Shown here: positions 7,659-16,213 of the stretch, piece after piece
Position numbering within the stretch: position 1 is the first letter of the stretch
How the letters are laid out: each line of letters starts with the position of its first letter
Origin: Alphaproteobacteria bacterium
Lineage (GTDB): Bacteria; Pseudomonadota; Alphaproteobacteria; Thalassobaculales; Thalassobaculaceae
Length of the DNA: 38,703 bases
Reading direction: 5' to 3'
NCBI GenBank assembly: GCA_024742275.1
Contig: JANSYS010000031.1
Location: forward strand, 1-38,703
Position numbers and translations under genes: made by a program
Notes under the pieces: model-generated
The model's database searches: none
Told to the model about the DNA's origin: nothing
Seen by the model: only the letters and a program-made list of their open reading frames with translations

Positions 7659-7674
7659 ATTCTAATGTGAGAAT
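7659..7674. promoter_or_regulatory. Probable SoxR operator in the soxS/soxV divergent gap
   Basis: The sequence is ATTC-TAATGTGA-GAAT, exactly the ATTC-N8-GAAT pattern described for SqrR-type ArsR repressors. It sits 9 bases from the soxS start and 58 bases from the soxV start, so a bound repressor could block both divergent promoters. The local DNA is AT-rich, as expected for a promoter. Confidence 0.75.
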
Positions 7675-7731
7675 GTGTTCACCGCAAGAACGGATGGACC
7701 GGGTGAGAAACGCGCTGACGGGGAAGGGTAC

Positions 7732-8469
7732 ATGGGCTTCGATATCGGGATTGGCGGAGCGTTCGCGGCTGGCCTCGCCTCGTTCCTGACCCCCTGCATC
7801 CTGCCGATCGTCCCGTTCTACCTCTGCTATATGGCCGGGGTCTCGATGGCGGACATGCCCGGCGAGACAGAGGCGGCGGGAGGCGTGCGCTGGCGCGTGG
7901 TCCTGTCCGCCGTCCTGTTCTCGGCCGGGGTTGTGACCATCTTCGTCGGGCTGGGCGCCAGCGCATCCGTCTTCGGCCAGCAGGTGCGCGAACACTTCGA
8001 TGTTCTGCGCTATGTCGCCGCCGCGGTGATCGGCCTCATGGGCCTGCACTTCCTCGGCATTCTCAAGATCCCTCTGCTTTACCGCCAGGCGCGCGCCGAC
8101 GTCGCCGCCCCGGCGGGCCTGTTCGGCGCCTATCTGGTCGGCCTCGCGTTCGCGTTCGGTTGGACGCCGTGTGTGGGTCCCATTCTGGCGATGATCCTGT
8201 TCAGCGCCGGCGCCACCGAGACTGTGGGGCAGGGCGCGCTTCTGCTGCTGGCCTATGGGGTCGGCATGACGCTGCCTTTCGTGCTCGCCGCCATTTTCTT
8301 CGGCCCCTTCACACGCTGGATGAAGGGCATCAGGCGCTATCTGGGTGCGATTGAGAAGGGGATCGGGGCCACGCTTGTCGTGTTTGCCGTGCTGATCGCG
8401 ACCAACACCGTCGGCGTCATCGCTCAATGGATGCTCGACACCTTCCCGGCCTTTGGGGCCCTCGGATAA
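7732..8469 (+). CDS. soxV: SoxV, CcdA-type membrane thiol:disulfide transporter
   Basis: The 245-residue protein has six predicted membrane helices. It carries the two conserved CcdA cysteine motifs, TPC (Cys22, in FLTPCILP) and WTPC (in GWTPCVGP). CcdA-type SoxV moves reducing equivalents from cytoplasmic thioredoxin to periplasmic SoxW and SoxS, keeping SoxYZ active. The ATG at 7732 is preceded by GGGGAAGGG. An in-frame GTG at 7675 would put the start on top of the operator and add a hydrophilic tail absent from the family, so it was rejected. soxW follows, with its Shine-Dalgarno overlapping the soxV stop. Confidence 0.9.
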   Translation: MGFDIGIGGAFAAGLASFLTPCILPIVPFYLCYMAGVSMADMPGETEAAGGVRWRVVLSAVLFSAGVVTIFVGLGASASVFGQQVREHFDVLRYVAAAVIGLMGLHFLGILKIPLLYRQARADVAAPAGLFGAYLVGLAFAFGWTPCVGPILAMILFSAGATETVGQGALLLLAYGVGMTLPFVLAAIFFGPFTRWMKGIRRYLGAIEKGIGATLVVFAVLIATNTVGVIAQWMLDTFPAFGALG

Positions 8470-8480
8470 GGAGATGGACA

Positions 8481-9059
8481 ATGATGCGCATGGTTCTGCG
8501 AGCGCTCGCCGCCGTGATGATGACCGCCATGATGACCGCAGGCGCCCACGCGGAGGTCGGCGAGGACGGTCTTCACAAGAAGGACTGGTTCGCCGTCACC
8601 TTCAAGGACGTTGCCGAGGATATTGCCGATGCCAAAGGTCAGGGCAAACGTCTGGCCATGATCTTTGAGCAACGCGGCTGCATCTACTGCCGCAAACTCC
8701 ACGAAGGGCCCTTGTCCGACCCCGAGGTGGTGGACTTCATCAGAAAGAATTTTGTGGTCGTCCAATACAACCTTTTCGGCGACGAGGAGGTCACAGACCT
8801 GGACGGCACGACGTTGCCGGAAAAAGAGATGGCCAGGCGTTGGGGCGTGGTCTTCACGCCGACCATCCTGTTCATGCCCGAGGATGTGCCGGATCTGGAT
8901 TCGGCCGCTGCGGCTTCGGTGGCGACGATGCCTGGGGCCTTCGGGAAATGGACCACGCTGAACATGTTCTCCTGGGTGCGAGAGAAGGGCTACCAGGGCG
9001 ACGAGCATTTTCAGAAGTACCACGCCCGGCGGATCTTGGAGCAGACGAAGGCTCAATGA
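8481..9059 (+). CDS. soxW: SoxW periplasmic thioredoxin
   Basis: The 192-residue protein has a signal peptide (residues 1-24, ending AHA) and a thioredoxin-fold domain with Cys67-Ile-Tyr-Cys70 in EQRGCIYCRKL. The cis-proline loop is VFTPTILF. SoxW is reduced by SoxV and takes part in periplasmic thiol maintenance for sulfur oxidation. The ATG at 8481 follows AAGGAG (8468-8473), which overlaps the soxV stop codon, so the two genes are translationally linked. About 50 bases downstream a second SoxR-type palindrome marks a separate promoter for soxX. Confidence 0.85.
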   Translation: MMRMVLRALAAVMMTAMMTAGAHAEVGEDGLHKKDWFAVTFKDVAEDIADAKGQGKRLAMIFEQRGCIYCRKLHEGPLSDPEVVDFIRKNFVVVQYNLFGDEEVTDLDGTTLPEKEMARRWGVVFTPTILFMPEDVPDLDSAAAASVATMPGAFGKWTTLNMFSWVREKGYQGDEHFQKYHARRILEQTKAQ

Positions 9060-9107
9060 CGGAGAGAGGCGAGCGACCCAAAAGGCCCGCGGAATTCGGC
9101 AATATAA

Positions 9108-9123
9108 ATTCATAAATCTGAAT
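9108..9123. promoter_or_regulatory. Probable SoxR operator upstream of soxX
   Basis: ATTC-ATAAATCT-GAAT is a second exact ATTC-N8-GAAT palindrome, and its dyad extends to AAATTC/GAATTT. It lies in a short AT-rich gap (about 9095-9125) 87 bases before the soxX ATG, while the flanking DNA is GC-rich. It would place soxXYZABCD under the same repressor as soxS and soxV. Confidence 0.75.
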
Positions 9124-9209
9124 TTGTTGTTGCGTTCTGATGCTGATCGGGAACATGCTTGCGTCAACGCCCGACGCAGAGCGGGCAGCAATAAGGGAGG
9201 AAATTCGGG

Positions 9210-9668
9210 ATGAAGCTGGTAGCCGCTACTGCGCTCGCGCTGCTGATGGGCCTGTCCGCCGCTTCGGCGCAGATGGTCAAGCCGGGCGATGTGACGATCG
9301 TCGACGGCGCTCTGTCCCAATCGCTCACGGGACAACCCGGCGATCCTGCCCAGGGTCGGAAATGGTTCATGGGCCGCAAGCTCGGCAATTGTCTGGCGTG
9401 TCACGCGAACAGAGATCTTGCCGACCAGCCGTATCACGGCGAGGTGGGGCCGCCGCTGGACGGTGTGGCCGGCCGTTGGTCCGAACCGGAGCTTCGCGCG
9501 ATTGTCGTCAACTCGAAGGCGGCTCTCCACGAGGACACGATCATGCCCGCCTTTTATCGCGAGGCCGGTCTGAACCGGGTCGCTGACAAGTTCGTCGGAA
9601 AAACCATCCTCAGCGCCCAGCAGGTCGAGGACGTCGTCTCGTATCTGATGACCTTGAAGGAAAACTAG
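9210..9668 (+). CDS. soxX: SoxX, c-type cytochrome subunit of the SoxAX complex
   Basis: The 152-residue protein has a signal peptide (residues 1-20, ending ASA) and one c-type heme site, Cys61-Leu-Ala-Cys64-His65. Met112 in TIMPAFYR is the likely sixth ligand. SoxX pairs with SoxA to attach thiosulfate oxidatively to the SoxY cysteine and passes electrons on through cytochrome c. A good Shine-Dalgarno (AAGGGAGG) precedes the ATG. It is the first gene after the second SoxR-type operator, so the soxXYZABCD transcript probably starts just upstream. Confidence 0.95.
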   Translation: MKLVAATALALLMGLSAASAQMVKPGDVTIVDGALSQSLTGQPGDPAQGRKWFMGRKLGNCLACHANRDLADQPYHGEVGPPLDGVAGRWSEPELRAIVVNSKAALHEDTIMPAFYREAGLNRVADKFVGKTILSAQQVEDVVSYLMTLKEN

Positions 9669-9725
9669 GCGCGGCTCGTAGAGCGTCGCGACCGAAGCAA
9701 GAACACTCTAAATGGAGGAAACCCG

Positions 9726-10148
9726 ATGCAGATGACCAGGCGTGACCTGTTCGCTCTCGCGGCCGGACTGGCCGCTGCCGGCCTGATCCGGATGCCGGCT
9801 CATGCGGACGAAGCCAAGGTCGAGGCCGCAATCAAGGAATTCGCCGGCGGCATGCCGGAGACCGGTGGTGTCGAACTCGGTGCTCCCGAGATCGCCGAGA
9901 ACGGTAACACCGTTCCCATCGAGGTGGCCGCCGCAGGCGCCACGTCGATCATGATCCTTGCCTCCGGAAATCCAAATCCCGGTGTCGGCACCTTCCATTT
10001 CACAGCGATGAGCGCCGAGAGCCGCGCTTCGACCCGCATCCGTCTGGCGCAAACGCAGGATGTGGTGGCCGTGGCGAAGATGGCGGACGGGTCGACCAAG
10101 ATGGCCCGCCGCGAAATCAAAGTGACTATCGGCGGCTGTGGCGGCTGA
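9726..10148 (+). CDS. soxY: SoxY, sulfur-carrier subunit of SoxYZ
   Basis: The 140-residue protein has a twin-arginine signal (TRRDLFALAAG, residues 4-14) and ends with the hallmark GGCGG. Cys138 on this swinging C-terminal arm covalently carries the thiosulfate-derived sulfane and sulfonate groups. SoxZ lacks a signal peptide and is exported together with SoxY. The start follows TGGAGG. The spacing to soxZ is 19 bases. Confidence 0.95.
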   Translation: MQMTRRDLFALAAGLAAAGLIRMPAHADEAKVEAAIKEFAGGMPETGGVELGAPEIAENGNTVPIEVAAAGATSIMILASGNPNPGVGTFHFTAMSAESRASTRIRLAQTQDVVAVAKMADGSTKMARREIKVTIGGCGG

Positions 10149-10167
10149 GGGCGAAGGGAGAAAGACG

Positions 10168-10497
10168 ATGGCGAATATCAAACCCCGCGTGAAGGTACCC
10201 GGCAAGGCGAAGGCCGGCGAAGCCGTTACGATCAAGACGCTGATCAGCCACCCGATGGAGTCCGGTCAGCGCAAGGACCGGAAGACCGGCGAGCTGATCC
10301 CACGGAAGATCATCAACAAGTTCGTTGCGACCTATAACGGCGAGACGGCGTTCTCGATGGATCTGGAGCCAGCGATCTCGGCGAACCCCTACATCGAGTT
10401 CTCGGTCAAGCTGGCCGAGTCCGGAACCATGCGCTTCGAATGGACCGACGACGACGGCTCCGTCTACGACATCGAAAAAGAAATCCAGGTCGCATAA
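10168..10497 (+). CDS. soxZ: SoxZ, partner subunit of SoxYZ
   Basis: The 109-residue immunoglobulin-like protein begins MANIKPRVKVPGKAKAGE and contains the conserved segments TLISHPMESGQRKD, RKIINKFVATYNGE and MRFEWTDDDGS. It has no signal peptide, as usual for SoxZ, which is carried across the membrane bound to the Tat substrate SoxY. The ATG at 10168 follows AGGGAG. A GTG at 10138 in the same frame overlaps soxY and lacks support. Confidence 0.95.
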   Translation: MANIKPRVKVPGKAKAGEAVTIKTLISHPMESGQRKDRKTGELIPRKIINKFVATYNGETAFSMDLEPAISANPYIEFSVKLAESGTMRFEWTDDDGSVYDIEKEIQVA

Positions 10498-10535
10498 GCG
10501 ACCGGACCCGCATAGACGGGCTAGGGAGGACGACC

Positions 10536-11378
10536 ATGAACAAGATGATCGCCTTTGGGGCTGCGGCGGTGGTGGCGCTCGCCATCGGCCAGGCGACGGC
10601 GGACGAGGAGGCGGAGTTGGTGATCGACGGCCAGGCCTTCGTCACCAAACTCGACGCGCCGGATGACTCGCCATTGCCCGAGATCCTTTCAGGTTGGCGG
10701 TTCCGGAACTCGGAGACCCAGGAGCTTCAGACGGATGACTTCGAGAATCCGGCGATGATTTTCGCGGAGTACGGCGAGGAACTCTGGGCCACGGCAGAAG
10801 GTGAGACCGGCAAGTCCTGCGCAGACTGCCATGGGGATGCTTCTGAGAGTATGCGAGGTCTGCGTGCATCGATGCCTCGTTGGCACGAGGGCAAGGACAC
10901 GCTGTTCACGCTCGAGGATCACATCAACTGGTCGCGGGAAGAGCATCAGAAGGCAAAACCCTGGAAGTGGGAGAGCCAGGAGATGCTGGCGATGACGGCC
11001 TATATCGGCCTGCAGTCTCGCGGCATGCCGGTGGCGGTGAAGACGGACGGGAAGGCGGCGCCTTGGTTCGAGAAGGGCAAGGAACTCTACTACACCCGGG
11101 TCGGGCAGCTCGACATGGCATGCGCCCACTGCCACGAGAACAACTACGGGAACATGATCCGGGCCGACCATCTGAGCCAGGGTCAGATCAACGGCTTCCC
11201 GGTCTATCGGCTGAAGTGGCAGGGCATGGGATCGCTCCACCGTCGGTTCAAGGGCTGCATGGATAACATCCGGGCCACCCCCTATAAGCGCGGCTCCGAC
11301 GAGTTCACCGCGCTTGAGCTCTATCTCGCGTCTCGCGGACAGGGCCTGTCGGTGGAAACGCCGTCCCTTAGGAACTGA
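10536..11378 (+). CDS. soxA: SoxA, diheme cytochrome subunit of SoxAX
   Basis: The 280-residue protein has a Sec signal (1-22, ending ATA) and two c-type heme motifs, Cys95-Ala-Asp-Cys98-His99 and Cys196-Ala-His-Cys199-His200. The catalytic cysteine is Cys241 (RRFKGCMDNIRA), which ligates the active-site heme as a persulfide. Retention of both CxxCH motifs makes this the diheme type known from Paracoccus and Rhodovulum rather than the monoheme type. The ATG follows AGGGAGGA. It forms SoxAX with the product of soxX three genes upstream. The 132-base gap before soxB carries a hairpin. Confidence 0.95.
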   Translation: MNKMIAFGAAAVVALAIGQATADEEAELVIDGQAFVTKLDAPDDSPLPEILSGWRFRNSETQELQTDDFENPAMIFAEYGEELWATAEGETGKSCADCHGDASESMRGLRASMPRWHEGKDTLFTLEDHINWSREEHQKAKPWKWESQEMLAMTAYIGLQSRGMPVAVKTDGKAAPWFEKGKELYYTRVGQLDMACAHCHENNYGNMIRADHLSQGQINGFPVYRLKWQGMGSLHRRFKGCMDNIRATPYKRGSDEFTALELYLASRGQGLSVETPSLRN

Positions 11379-11384
11379 AACAGT

Positions 11385-11412
11385 CCGGCGCGGGGTATCG
11401 ATCGCGCGCCGG
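11385..11412. other. Intercistronic hairpin between soxA and soxB
   Basis: CCGGCGCG (11385-11392) pairs perfectly with CGCGCCGG (11405-11412) around a 12-base loop. There is no T-run, so it is more likely an RNA-stability or partial attenuation element inside the sox operon than a terminator. It lies in the longest gap within soxX-soxD. Confidence 0.5.
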
Positions 11413-11510
11413 GACGTTCATTCGGGCCATCGGTTTTCTAGAACGCTGCGATCAGGCGGCGAACGGGAGACTGCGCCCGGATCGGGCAGCCAAGAGGAGT
11501 TGATGAGATC

Positions 11511-13199
11511 ATGCTGTCGCGCCGCGATTTCATGCAGGCCGCCTTCGCCACATCCGCGATCGTCGGGGTCAGCGGTTTCGGAAAATGGGCGCAGCTCGCC
11601 GCCCAGCAGCGCCTGACGCAGGAGCAGCTTCTGGACTTCGAGACCACCGGCAACGTCACGTTGATCCATTTCACGGACTGCCATGCCCAACTCAAGCCGG
11701 TGTGGTTCCGCGAGCCGTCGGTCAACCTCGGCGTCGGCGAGGTTGCGGGCAAGCCGCCGCACATTTCCGGCGAGGAGTTTCTTTCCGCCTACGGGATCAG
11801 ATCCGGCTCGCCCGAGGCCTATGCTCTCTCGTCCGAGGATTTCGTCTCCCTGGCGCGCGAGTACGGGCGTCTCGGCGGGATGGACCGGGTGGCGACCGTG
11901 GTCAAGTCGATCCGTGCGGACAGGCCGGACGCGCTCTTCCTCGATGGCGGCGACACCTGGCAGGGCTCTCTGACCGCGCTGCGGACCAGGGGCCAAGACA
12001 TGGTCAACATCATGAATGCCATGGCGCCGGATGCGATGACCTCCCATTGGGAGTTCACCTACGGGATCGAGCGGGTCACGGAGATCGTCGATGCGCTGCC
12101 GTTCCCATTTCTCGGCGCCAACATCTTCGACAACGAGTGGAACGAGCCCGCCTATGAAAGCCACGCCATGTTCGAACGTGGCGGCGTGAAGATCGCTGTA
12201 ATCGGGCAAGCCTTTCCCTACCTGCCGATCGCCAATCCGCGTTGGATGTTCCCGAACCTCTCCTTCGGCATCCGCGAGGAGCGGATGCGCGAGGTGGTCG
12301 ACGAGGTGCGTGCCGAGGGGGCGGAGCTCGTCGTCCTGCTTTCGCACAATGGCTTCGACGTTGATCGCAAGATGGCCAGGCAAGTCGACGGCATCGACGT
12401 CATCCTGTGCGGACACACTCACGATGCATTGCCGGAGCCGGTGAAAGTCGGCAACACGCTTCTCATCGCTTCAGGATCGCATTCGAAATTCGTCTCCCGC
12501 CTTGACCTCGACGTCCGGGACGGAGGGGTTAAGGGGTTCAACTATCGCCTGATCCCGATTTTCGCGGATGTGATCGCGCCCGACCCCGAGATGACCGCTC
12601 TCGTCGGAGCAGAACGTGCGCCGTTTGAGGCGGAACTCGAGGAAGTGATCGGGACGACAAACTCCTTGCTCTACCGCCGAGGAAACTTCAACGGCACCTG
12701 GGACGACCTCATCTGTCAGGCGCTGCTGGAGGAACGGGAAGCCGATATCGCGCTTTCCCCGGGCTTCCGTTGGGGGCCGAGCCTGCTGCCCGGCGATCGG
12801 ATCACCCGCGAGGACATCCACGCGGCGACGGCCATGACCTATCCCAACGCCTATCGCAGCGAGATGACGGGCGAACTGCTCCACACGATCCTGGAGGACG
12901 TCGCCGACAACCTGTTCAACCCCGATCCCTACTACCAGCAGGGGGGCGACATGGTCCGCGTCGGCGGCATGGGCTACACGATCGACGTCTCCAAGCCGAT
13001 CGGTTCCCGCATCACGGACATGACCCTGCTGAGGACCGGCGAGCCCATCGACCCGGCCAAGACCTACGTGGTCTCCGGCTGGGCGTCGGTGAACGAGGAT
13101 ACGGAAGGCCCGCCGATCTACGACCTCGTCGAGCGGTACGTGGCCCGAAAAGGCACCATCGACATCGCCCCGAACACCGCCGTCAGGACGGTGGGATGA
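11511..13199 (+). CDS. soxB: SoxB, thiosulfohydrolase
   Basis: The 562-residue periplasmic enzyme belongs to the 5'-nucleotidase/metallophosphoesterase superfamily and hydrolyses sulfate from the SoxY-bound S-sulfonate. A Tat signal (LSRRDFMQAAF) leads it. The dimanganese-site motifs are in order: FTDCHAQLKP, LDGGDTWQGS, the SoxB-type TSHWEFTYG, LLSHNG and CGHTHDALP. Length and motif order match functional SoxB proteins of about 560 residues. It lies between soxA and soxC on the same strand, and the soxC start follows after 22 bases. Confidence 0.95.
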   Translation: MLSRRDFMQAAFATSAIVGVSGFGKWAQLAAQQRLTQEQLLDFETTGNVTLIHFTDCHAQLKPVWFREPSVNLGVGEVAGKPPHISGEEFLSAYGIRSGSPEAYALSSEDFVSLAREYGRLGGMDRVATVVKSIRADRPDALFLDGGDTWQGSLTALRTRGQDMVNIMNAMAPDAMTSHWEFTYGIERVTEIVDALPFPFLGANIFDNEWNEPAYESHAMFERGGVKIAVIGQAFPYLPIANPRWMFPNLSFGIREERMREVVDEVRAEGAELVVLLSHNGFDVDRKMARQVDGIDVILCGHTHDALPEPVKVGNTLLIASGSHSKFVSRLDLDVRDGGVKGFNYRLIPIFADVIAPDPEMTALVGAERAPFEAELEEVIGTTNSLLYRRGNFNGTWDDLICQALLEEREADIALSPGFRWGPSLLPGDRITREDIHAATAMTYPNAYRSEMTGELLHTILEDVADNLFNPDPYYQQGGDMVRVGGMGYTIDVSKPIGSRITDMTLLRTGEPIDPAKTYVVSGWASVNEDTEGPPIYDLVERYVARKGTIDIAPNTAVRTVG

Positions 13200-13221
13200 T
13201 TGCCGGAACCGGAGAGTGGAG

Positions 13222-14478
13222 ATGACCGAGACAACGCGCACATCCCGCAGACACTTCCTCAAGGGTGGTCTGATCGCCGGCGGAGCGATGGCTGCCGGGC
13301 CGGTGCTGGCGTCGGGAGACCCGGCCATCCTGGAGGTTCAGCCCTGGGCCAATCAGCTCGGGGAGGGAGTGGACGCCCGCCCCTACGGCGTACCGTCCCC
13401 CTTCGAGAATCATGTCCGTCGGCGCAATGTGGAGTGGCTGACCGCAGACCCGGTGAGCTCGGTGAATTTCACGCCGCTGCACGAACTCGACGGCGTCATC
13501 ACCCCCAACGGCCTCTGCTTCGAACGTCATCACGGTGGGATCGCGGAAGTCGATCCGGCCAAATACCGGCTCATGATCAACGGGCTCGTCGACAGGGAGC
13601 TCGTATTCACCCTCGACGACCTCAAGCGCTTCCCCCGGGTGAACCGGGCCTACTTCCTGGAATGCGCCGCGAACAGCGGCATGGAATGGCGTGGCGCCCA
13701 GCTCAACGGGTGCCAGTTCACCCACGGCATGATCCACAACGTCCTCTACACCGGCGTGCCGCTGAGGACCATCCTCGCCGAGGCGGGAGTGAAGACGAAC
13801 GGAAAGTGGATCCTGCCCGAGGGCGCGGATGCCGCCGCGATGACCCGGTCGATACCGATCGAGAAGGCGCTGGACGACTGCCTCGTCGCCTTCGCGATGA
13901 ACGGCGAGGCCCTGCGCCCCGAGCAGGGCTATCCCGTCCGCCTCGTCGTGCCGGGCTGGGAAGGGAATATGTGGATCAAGTGGCTGCGTCGGATCGAGGT
14001 CGGCGACATGCCGTGGCACCACCGCGAGGAGACGTCGAAATACACCGATCTCTTCGCCGACGGTAAGGCCCGCAGATTCACGTGGGAGATGGACGCCAAA
14101 TCCGTCATCACCAACCCTAGCCCGCAGGCGCCGATCCTGCACGGCAAGGGCCCGACGGTCCTCACCGGCGTTGCCTGGTCCGGCCGCGGCACCATCAAGG
14201 AAGTCCACGTCACCCTCGATGGCGGCAGGAACTGGCACCAGGCGCGGATCGACGGACCCTCCTGGGACAAGTCGATCCACCGCTTCTACTTCGATTTCGA
14301 GTGGGACGGCCGCCCGCTGCTGCTGCAGTCCCGCGCCGTCGACAGCACGGGGTATGTCCAGCCGACGAAGAACGAGCTGCGCGCGGTGCGCGGCGAGAAT
14401 TCGATCTACCACAACAACGGCATCCAGACCTGGCATGTCCGCGCCAACGGGGAGGCCGAGAATGTCGAGATTTCTTAA
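13222..14478 (+). CDS. soxC: SoxC, molybdenum cofactor subunit of sulfane dehydrogenase SoxCD
   Basis: The 418-residue protein belongs to the sulfite-oxidase family. It has a Tat signal (SRRHFLKGG), a molybdopterin-binding domain whose molybdenum ligand is Cys148 (AYFLECAANSG), and a C-terminal Mo-co dimerisation domain with DGGRNWHQA. With SoxD it removes six electrons from the SoxY-bound sulfane, so thiosulfate goes fully to sulfate without sulfur globules. The ATG at 13222 has GGAG at 7 bases' spacing and was preferred to the GTG at 13216. The 3' end overlaps soxD by 17 bases. Confidence 0.93.
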   Translation: MTETTRTSRRHFLKGGLIAGGAMAAGPVLASGDPAILEVQPWANQLGEGVDARPYGVPSPFENHVRRRNVEWLTADPVSSVNFTPLHELDGVITPNGLCFERHHGGIAEVDPAKYRLMINGLVDRELVFTLDDLKRFPRVNRAYFLECAANSGMEWRGAQLNGCQFTHGMIHNVLYTGVPLRTILAEAGVKTNGKWILPEGADAAAMTRSIPIEKALDDCLVAFAMNGEALRPEQGYPVRLVVPGWEGNMWIKWLRRIEVGDMPWHHREETSKYTDLFADGKARRFTWEMDAKSVITNPSPQAPILHGKGPTVLTGVAWSGRGTIKEVHVTLDGGRNWHQARIDGPSWDKSIHRFYFDFEWDGRPLLLQSRAVDSTGYVQPTKNELRAVRGENSIYHNNGIQTWHVRANGEAENVEIS

Positions 14479-15526
14479 TCTTGCGGCGGCGGCCGCCCTT
14501 GTTTCCGTCTTCTCGACGGCGGCGTTGGCAGACGGTCTGGGGCTGGGGCGTCCGGCCACGCCCGAGGAGGTGGCGGCCTGGGACATCGATATCCGTCCCG
14601 ACGGCGCCGGCCTTCCCGAAGGCTCCGGCAGCGTGTTCGACGGCGAAGAGATCTATGCCGAGCGCTGCGCGGTGTGCCACGGCGATTTCGGCGAGGCCGT
14701 CGGCCGGTGGCCGGTCCTCGCCGGCGGCCGGGATACGTTGGCCAGCTCCAGGCCGGTGAAGACGGTGGGGTCCTACTGGCCCTATCTCTCGACGGTGTGG
14801 GACTACGTGCACCGGGCGATGCCGTTCGGCGACGCCCAGTCGCTCACCGACGACGAGACCTATGCCCTTACCGCCTACATCCTCTACCTCAACGATCTGG
14901 TCGACGACGAGTTCGAGCTGAGCCGCGACAACTTCACCGAGGTCGCGATGCCGAACGCGGACGGATTCTTCCCCGACGACCGGATGGAAACCGCCGTCTG
15001 GGCGAAGCGCGAGCCCTGCATGACCGACTGCAAGGCGAGCGTGGAGATCACGGGGCGGGCGCGTGTCCTCGACGTGACGCCGGACGACCCGACCTCGAAG
15101 ATCCGAACCGGCACGGCGACGTCCGAGGAGGCCGCGGCGACGCAGACCGACGAGCCGGCAGCGGGCGCCGCGACCCAGGTCGCCGCCGTGGCGGCACCGG
15201 ATCCCGAACTCGTGGCTGCCGGAAAGTCGGTCTTCAGGAAATGCCAGGCCTGCCATGCCGTCGGCGACGGCGCGCGGCACAAGATCGGCCCGCACCTGAA
15301 CGGCGCCTTTGGCCGGACGGTCGGGACGGCGGATGGGTTTACCAAGTATTCCAAAGCCATGGCGGCGGCGGGCGAGAGCGGTATGGTTTGGGACGAGGCC
15401 TCGCTGACCGCATTCCTGCAGAACCCGAAGGCGACGATAAAAGGGACCAGAATGGCGTTCGCCGGTCTCAGGAAAGACGACGATCTGCGCGCGATCATCG
15501 CCTATCTGCAGGCGCATCCGGAGTAG
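14462..15526 (+). CDS. soxD: SoxD, diheme cytochrome subunit of sulfane dehydrogenase
   Basis: The 354-residue protein has a Sec signal (1-23, ending ALA). The first cytochrome c domain has Cys69-Ala-Val-Cys72-His73. After an alanine- and threonine-rich linker (about 215-245) comes a class I cytochrome c domain with Cys261-Gln-Ala-Cys264-His265. It accepts electrons from SoxC. The ATG lies inside the end of soxC (17-base overlap), so translation is coupled. An open frame extends upstream through soxC but only as an out-of-frame shadow. Presence of SoxCD implies the complete sulfate-forming Kelly-Friedrich pathway. Confidence 0.93.
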   Translation: MSRFLNLAAAAALVSVFSTAALADGLGLGRPATPEEVAAWDIDIRPDGAGLPEGSGSVFDGEEIYAERCAVCHGDFGEAVGRWPVLAGGRDTLASSRPVKTVGSYWPYLSTVWDYVHRAMPFGDAQSLTDDETYALTAYILYLNDLVDDEFELSRDNFTEVAMPNADGFFPDDRMETAVWAKREPCMTDCKASVEITGRARVLDVTPDDPTSKIRTGTATSEEAAATQTDEPAAGAATQVAAVAAPDPELVAAGKSVFRKCQACHAVGDGARHKIGPHLNGAFGRTVGTADGFTKYSKAMAAAGESGMVWDEASLTAFLQNPKATIKGTRMAFAGLRKDDDLRAIIAYLQAHPE

Positions 15527-15648
15527 GAAAGTTAGGCGTAGAACTCTGCGGATCGTCCGGTAACCCGGCGGCCGTGCATCCCAGGCGGCAAACACGGCAT
15601 GCCCGTGCGCACGACGACCATCGCGAGGATGAAGAGGGAGGTGCCGTC

Positions 15649-16107
15649 ATGAACCGAACAGTCACACTATTGACCGCGATCCTCATGCTGGCGGGGCTCG
15701 TATCGCCAGCCCTTGCCGACGACTCCGACTTCGGGATCCACAAGCTGGCGCTGCAGATCTCGGACGACGATCCGAGGAAAATGACTGCCGTTCTGAATGT
15801 CGCGGCCAACGTCTCCCGTCACTACGCGTCCATCGGAGAGGAGGTGGAGATCACGATCGTGGCGTTCAATGCCGGTATCCATCTACTGCGGACCGACACG
15901 GTGCCCAGCGACGTTGGGAAACGAGTCAGAGGGTTCGGGCAAAGCATGCCCAACGTCACCTTCGTCGCCTGCGGCAATACGCTGGACACGATGGAGCGGG
16001 CCGAAGGCCAGCGTCCGCCGCTCTTCGAGAACGCCGAAGTTCAGCAGGCGGGCGTCGTGACGCTGATCGAATTGCACGAAGCCGGGTACACCGTCGTTCG
16101 ACCCTGA
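15649..16107 (+). CDS. Periplasmic DsrE/DsrF-like protein
   Basis: The 152-residue product has a Sec signal peptide (1-23, ending ALA) and a DsrE-like alpha/beta domain. The domain includes EVEITIVAFNAGIHLL and a single conserved cysteine, Cys108, in VTFVACGNTLD. DsrE-type proteins carry sulfur as persulfides on such a cysteine, normally in the cytoplasm. This one is exported, so it could handle sulfane sulfur in the periplasm beside Sox. AGGGAGG precedes the ATG. It follows soxD by 122 bases on the same strand and probably ends or extends the sox transcript. Function is inferred from fold and context. Confidence 0.75.
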   Translation: MNRTVTLLTAILMLAGLVSPALADDSDFGIHKLALQISDDDPRKMTAVLNVAANVSRHYASIGEEVEITIVAFNAGIHLLRTDTVPSDVGKRVRGFGQSMPNVTFVACGNTLDTMERAEGQRPPLFENAEVQQAGVVTLIELHEAGYTVVRP

Positions 16108-16213
16108 GGCAAAGGTACCGAACGGCAGAGAGCAGACAGAGCGAAGCTGGGCCACCTCTACCGACGGCCCAGAACCCCAGCCGGGAGATCATACCATCCA
16201 AGCTCTTCTCGCT

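Noticed and set aside
7231..8481. A very long minus-strand frame through soxV ending in soxS
   Set aside because: Only the last 139 residues look like a protein; the upstream part is antisense to the clear CcdA-type soxV gene and has shadow-like composition.
13183..15595. Two long minus-strand frames opposite soxC and soxD
   Set aside because: soxC and soxD carry complete motifs in the plus direction, and the opposite frames show no family signature.
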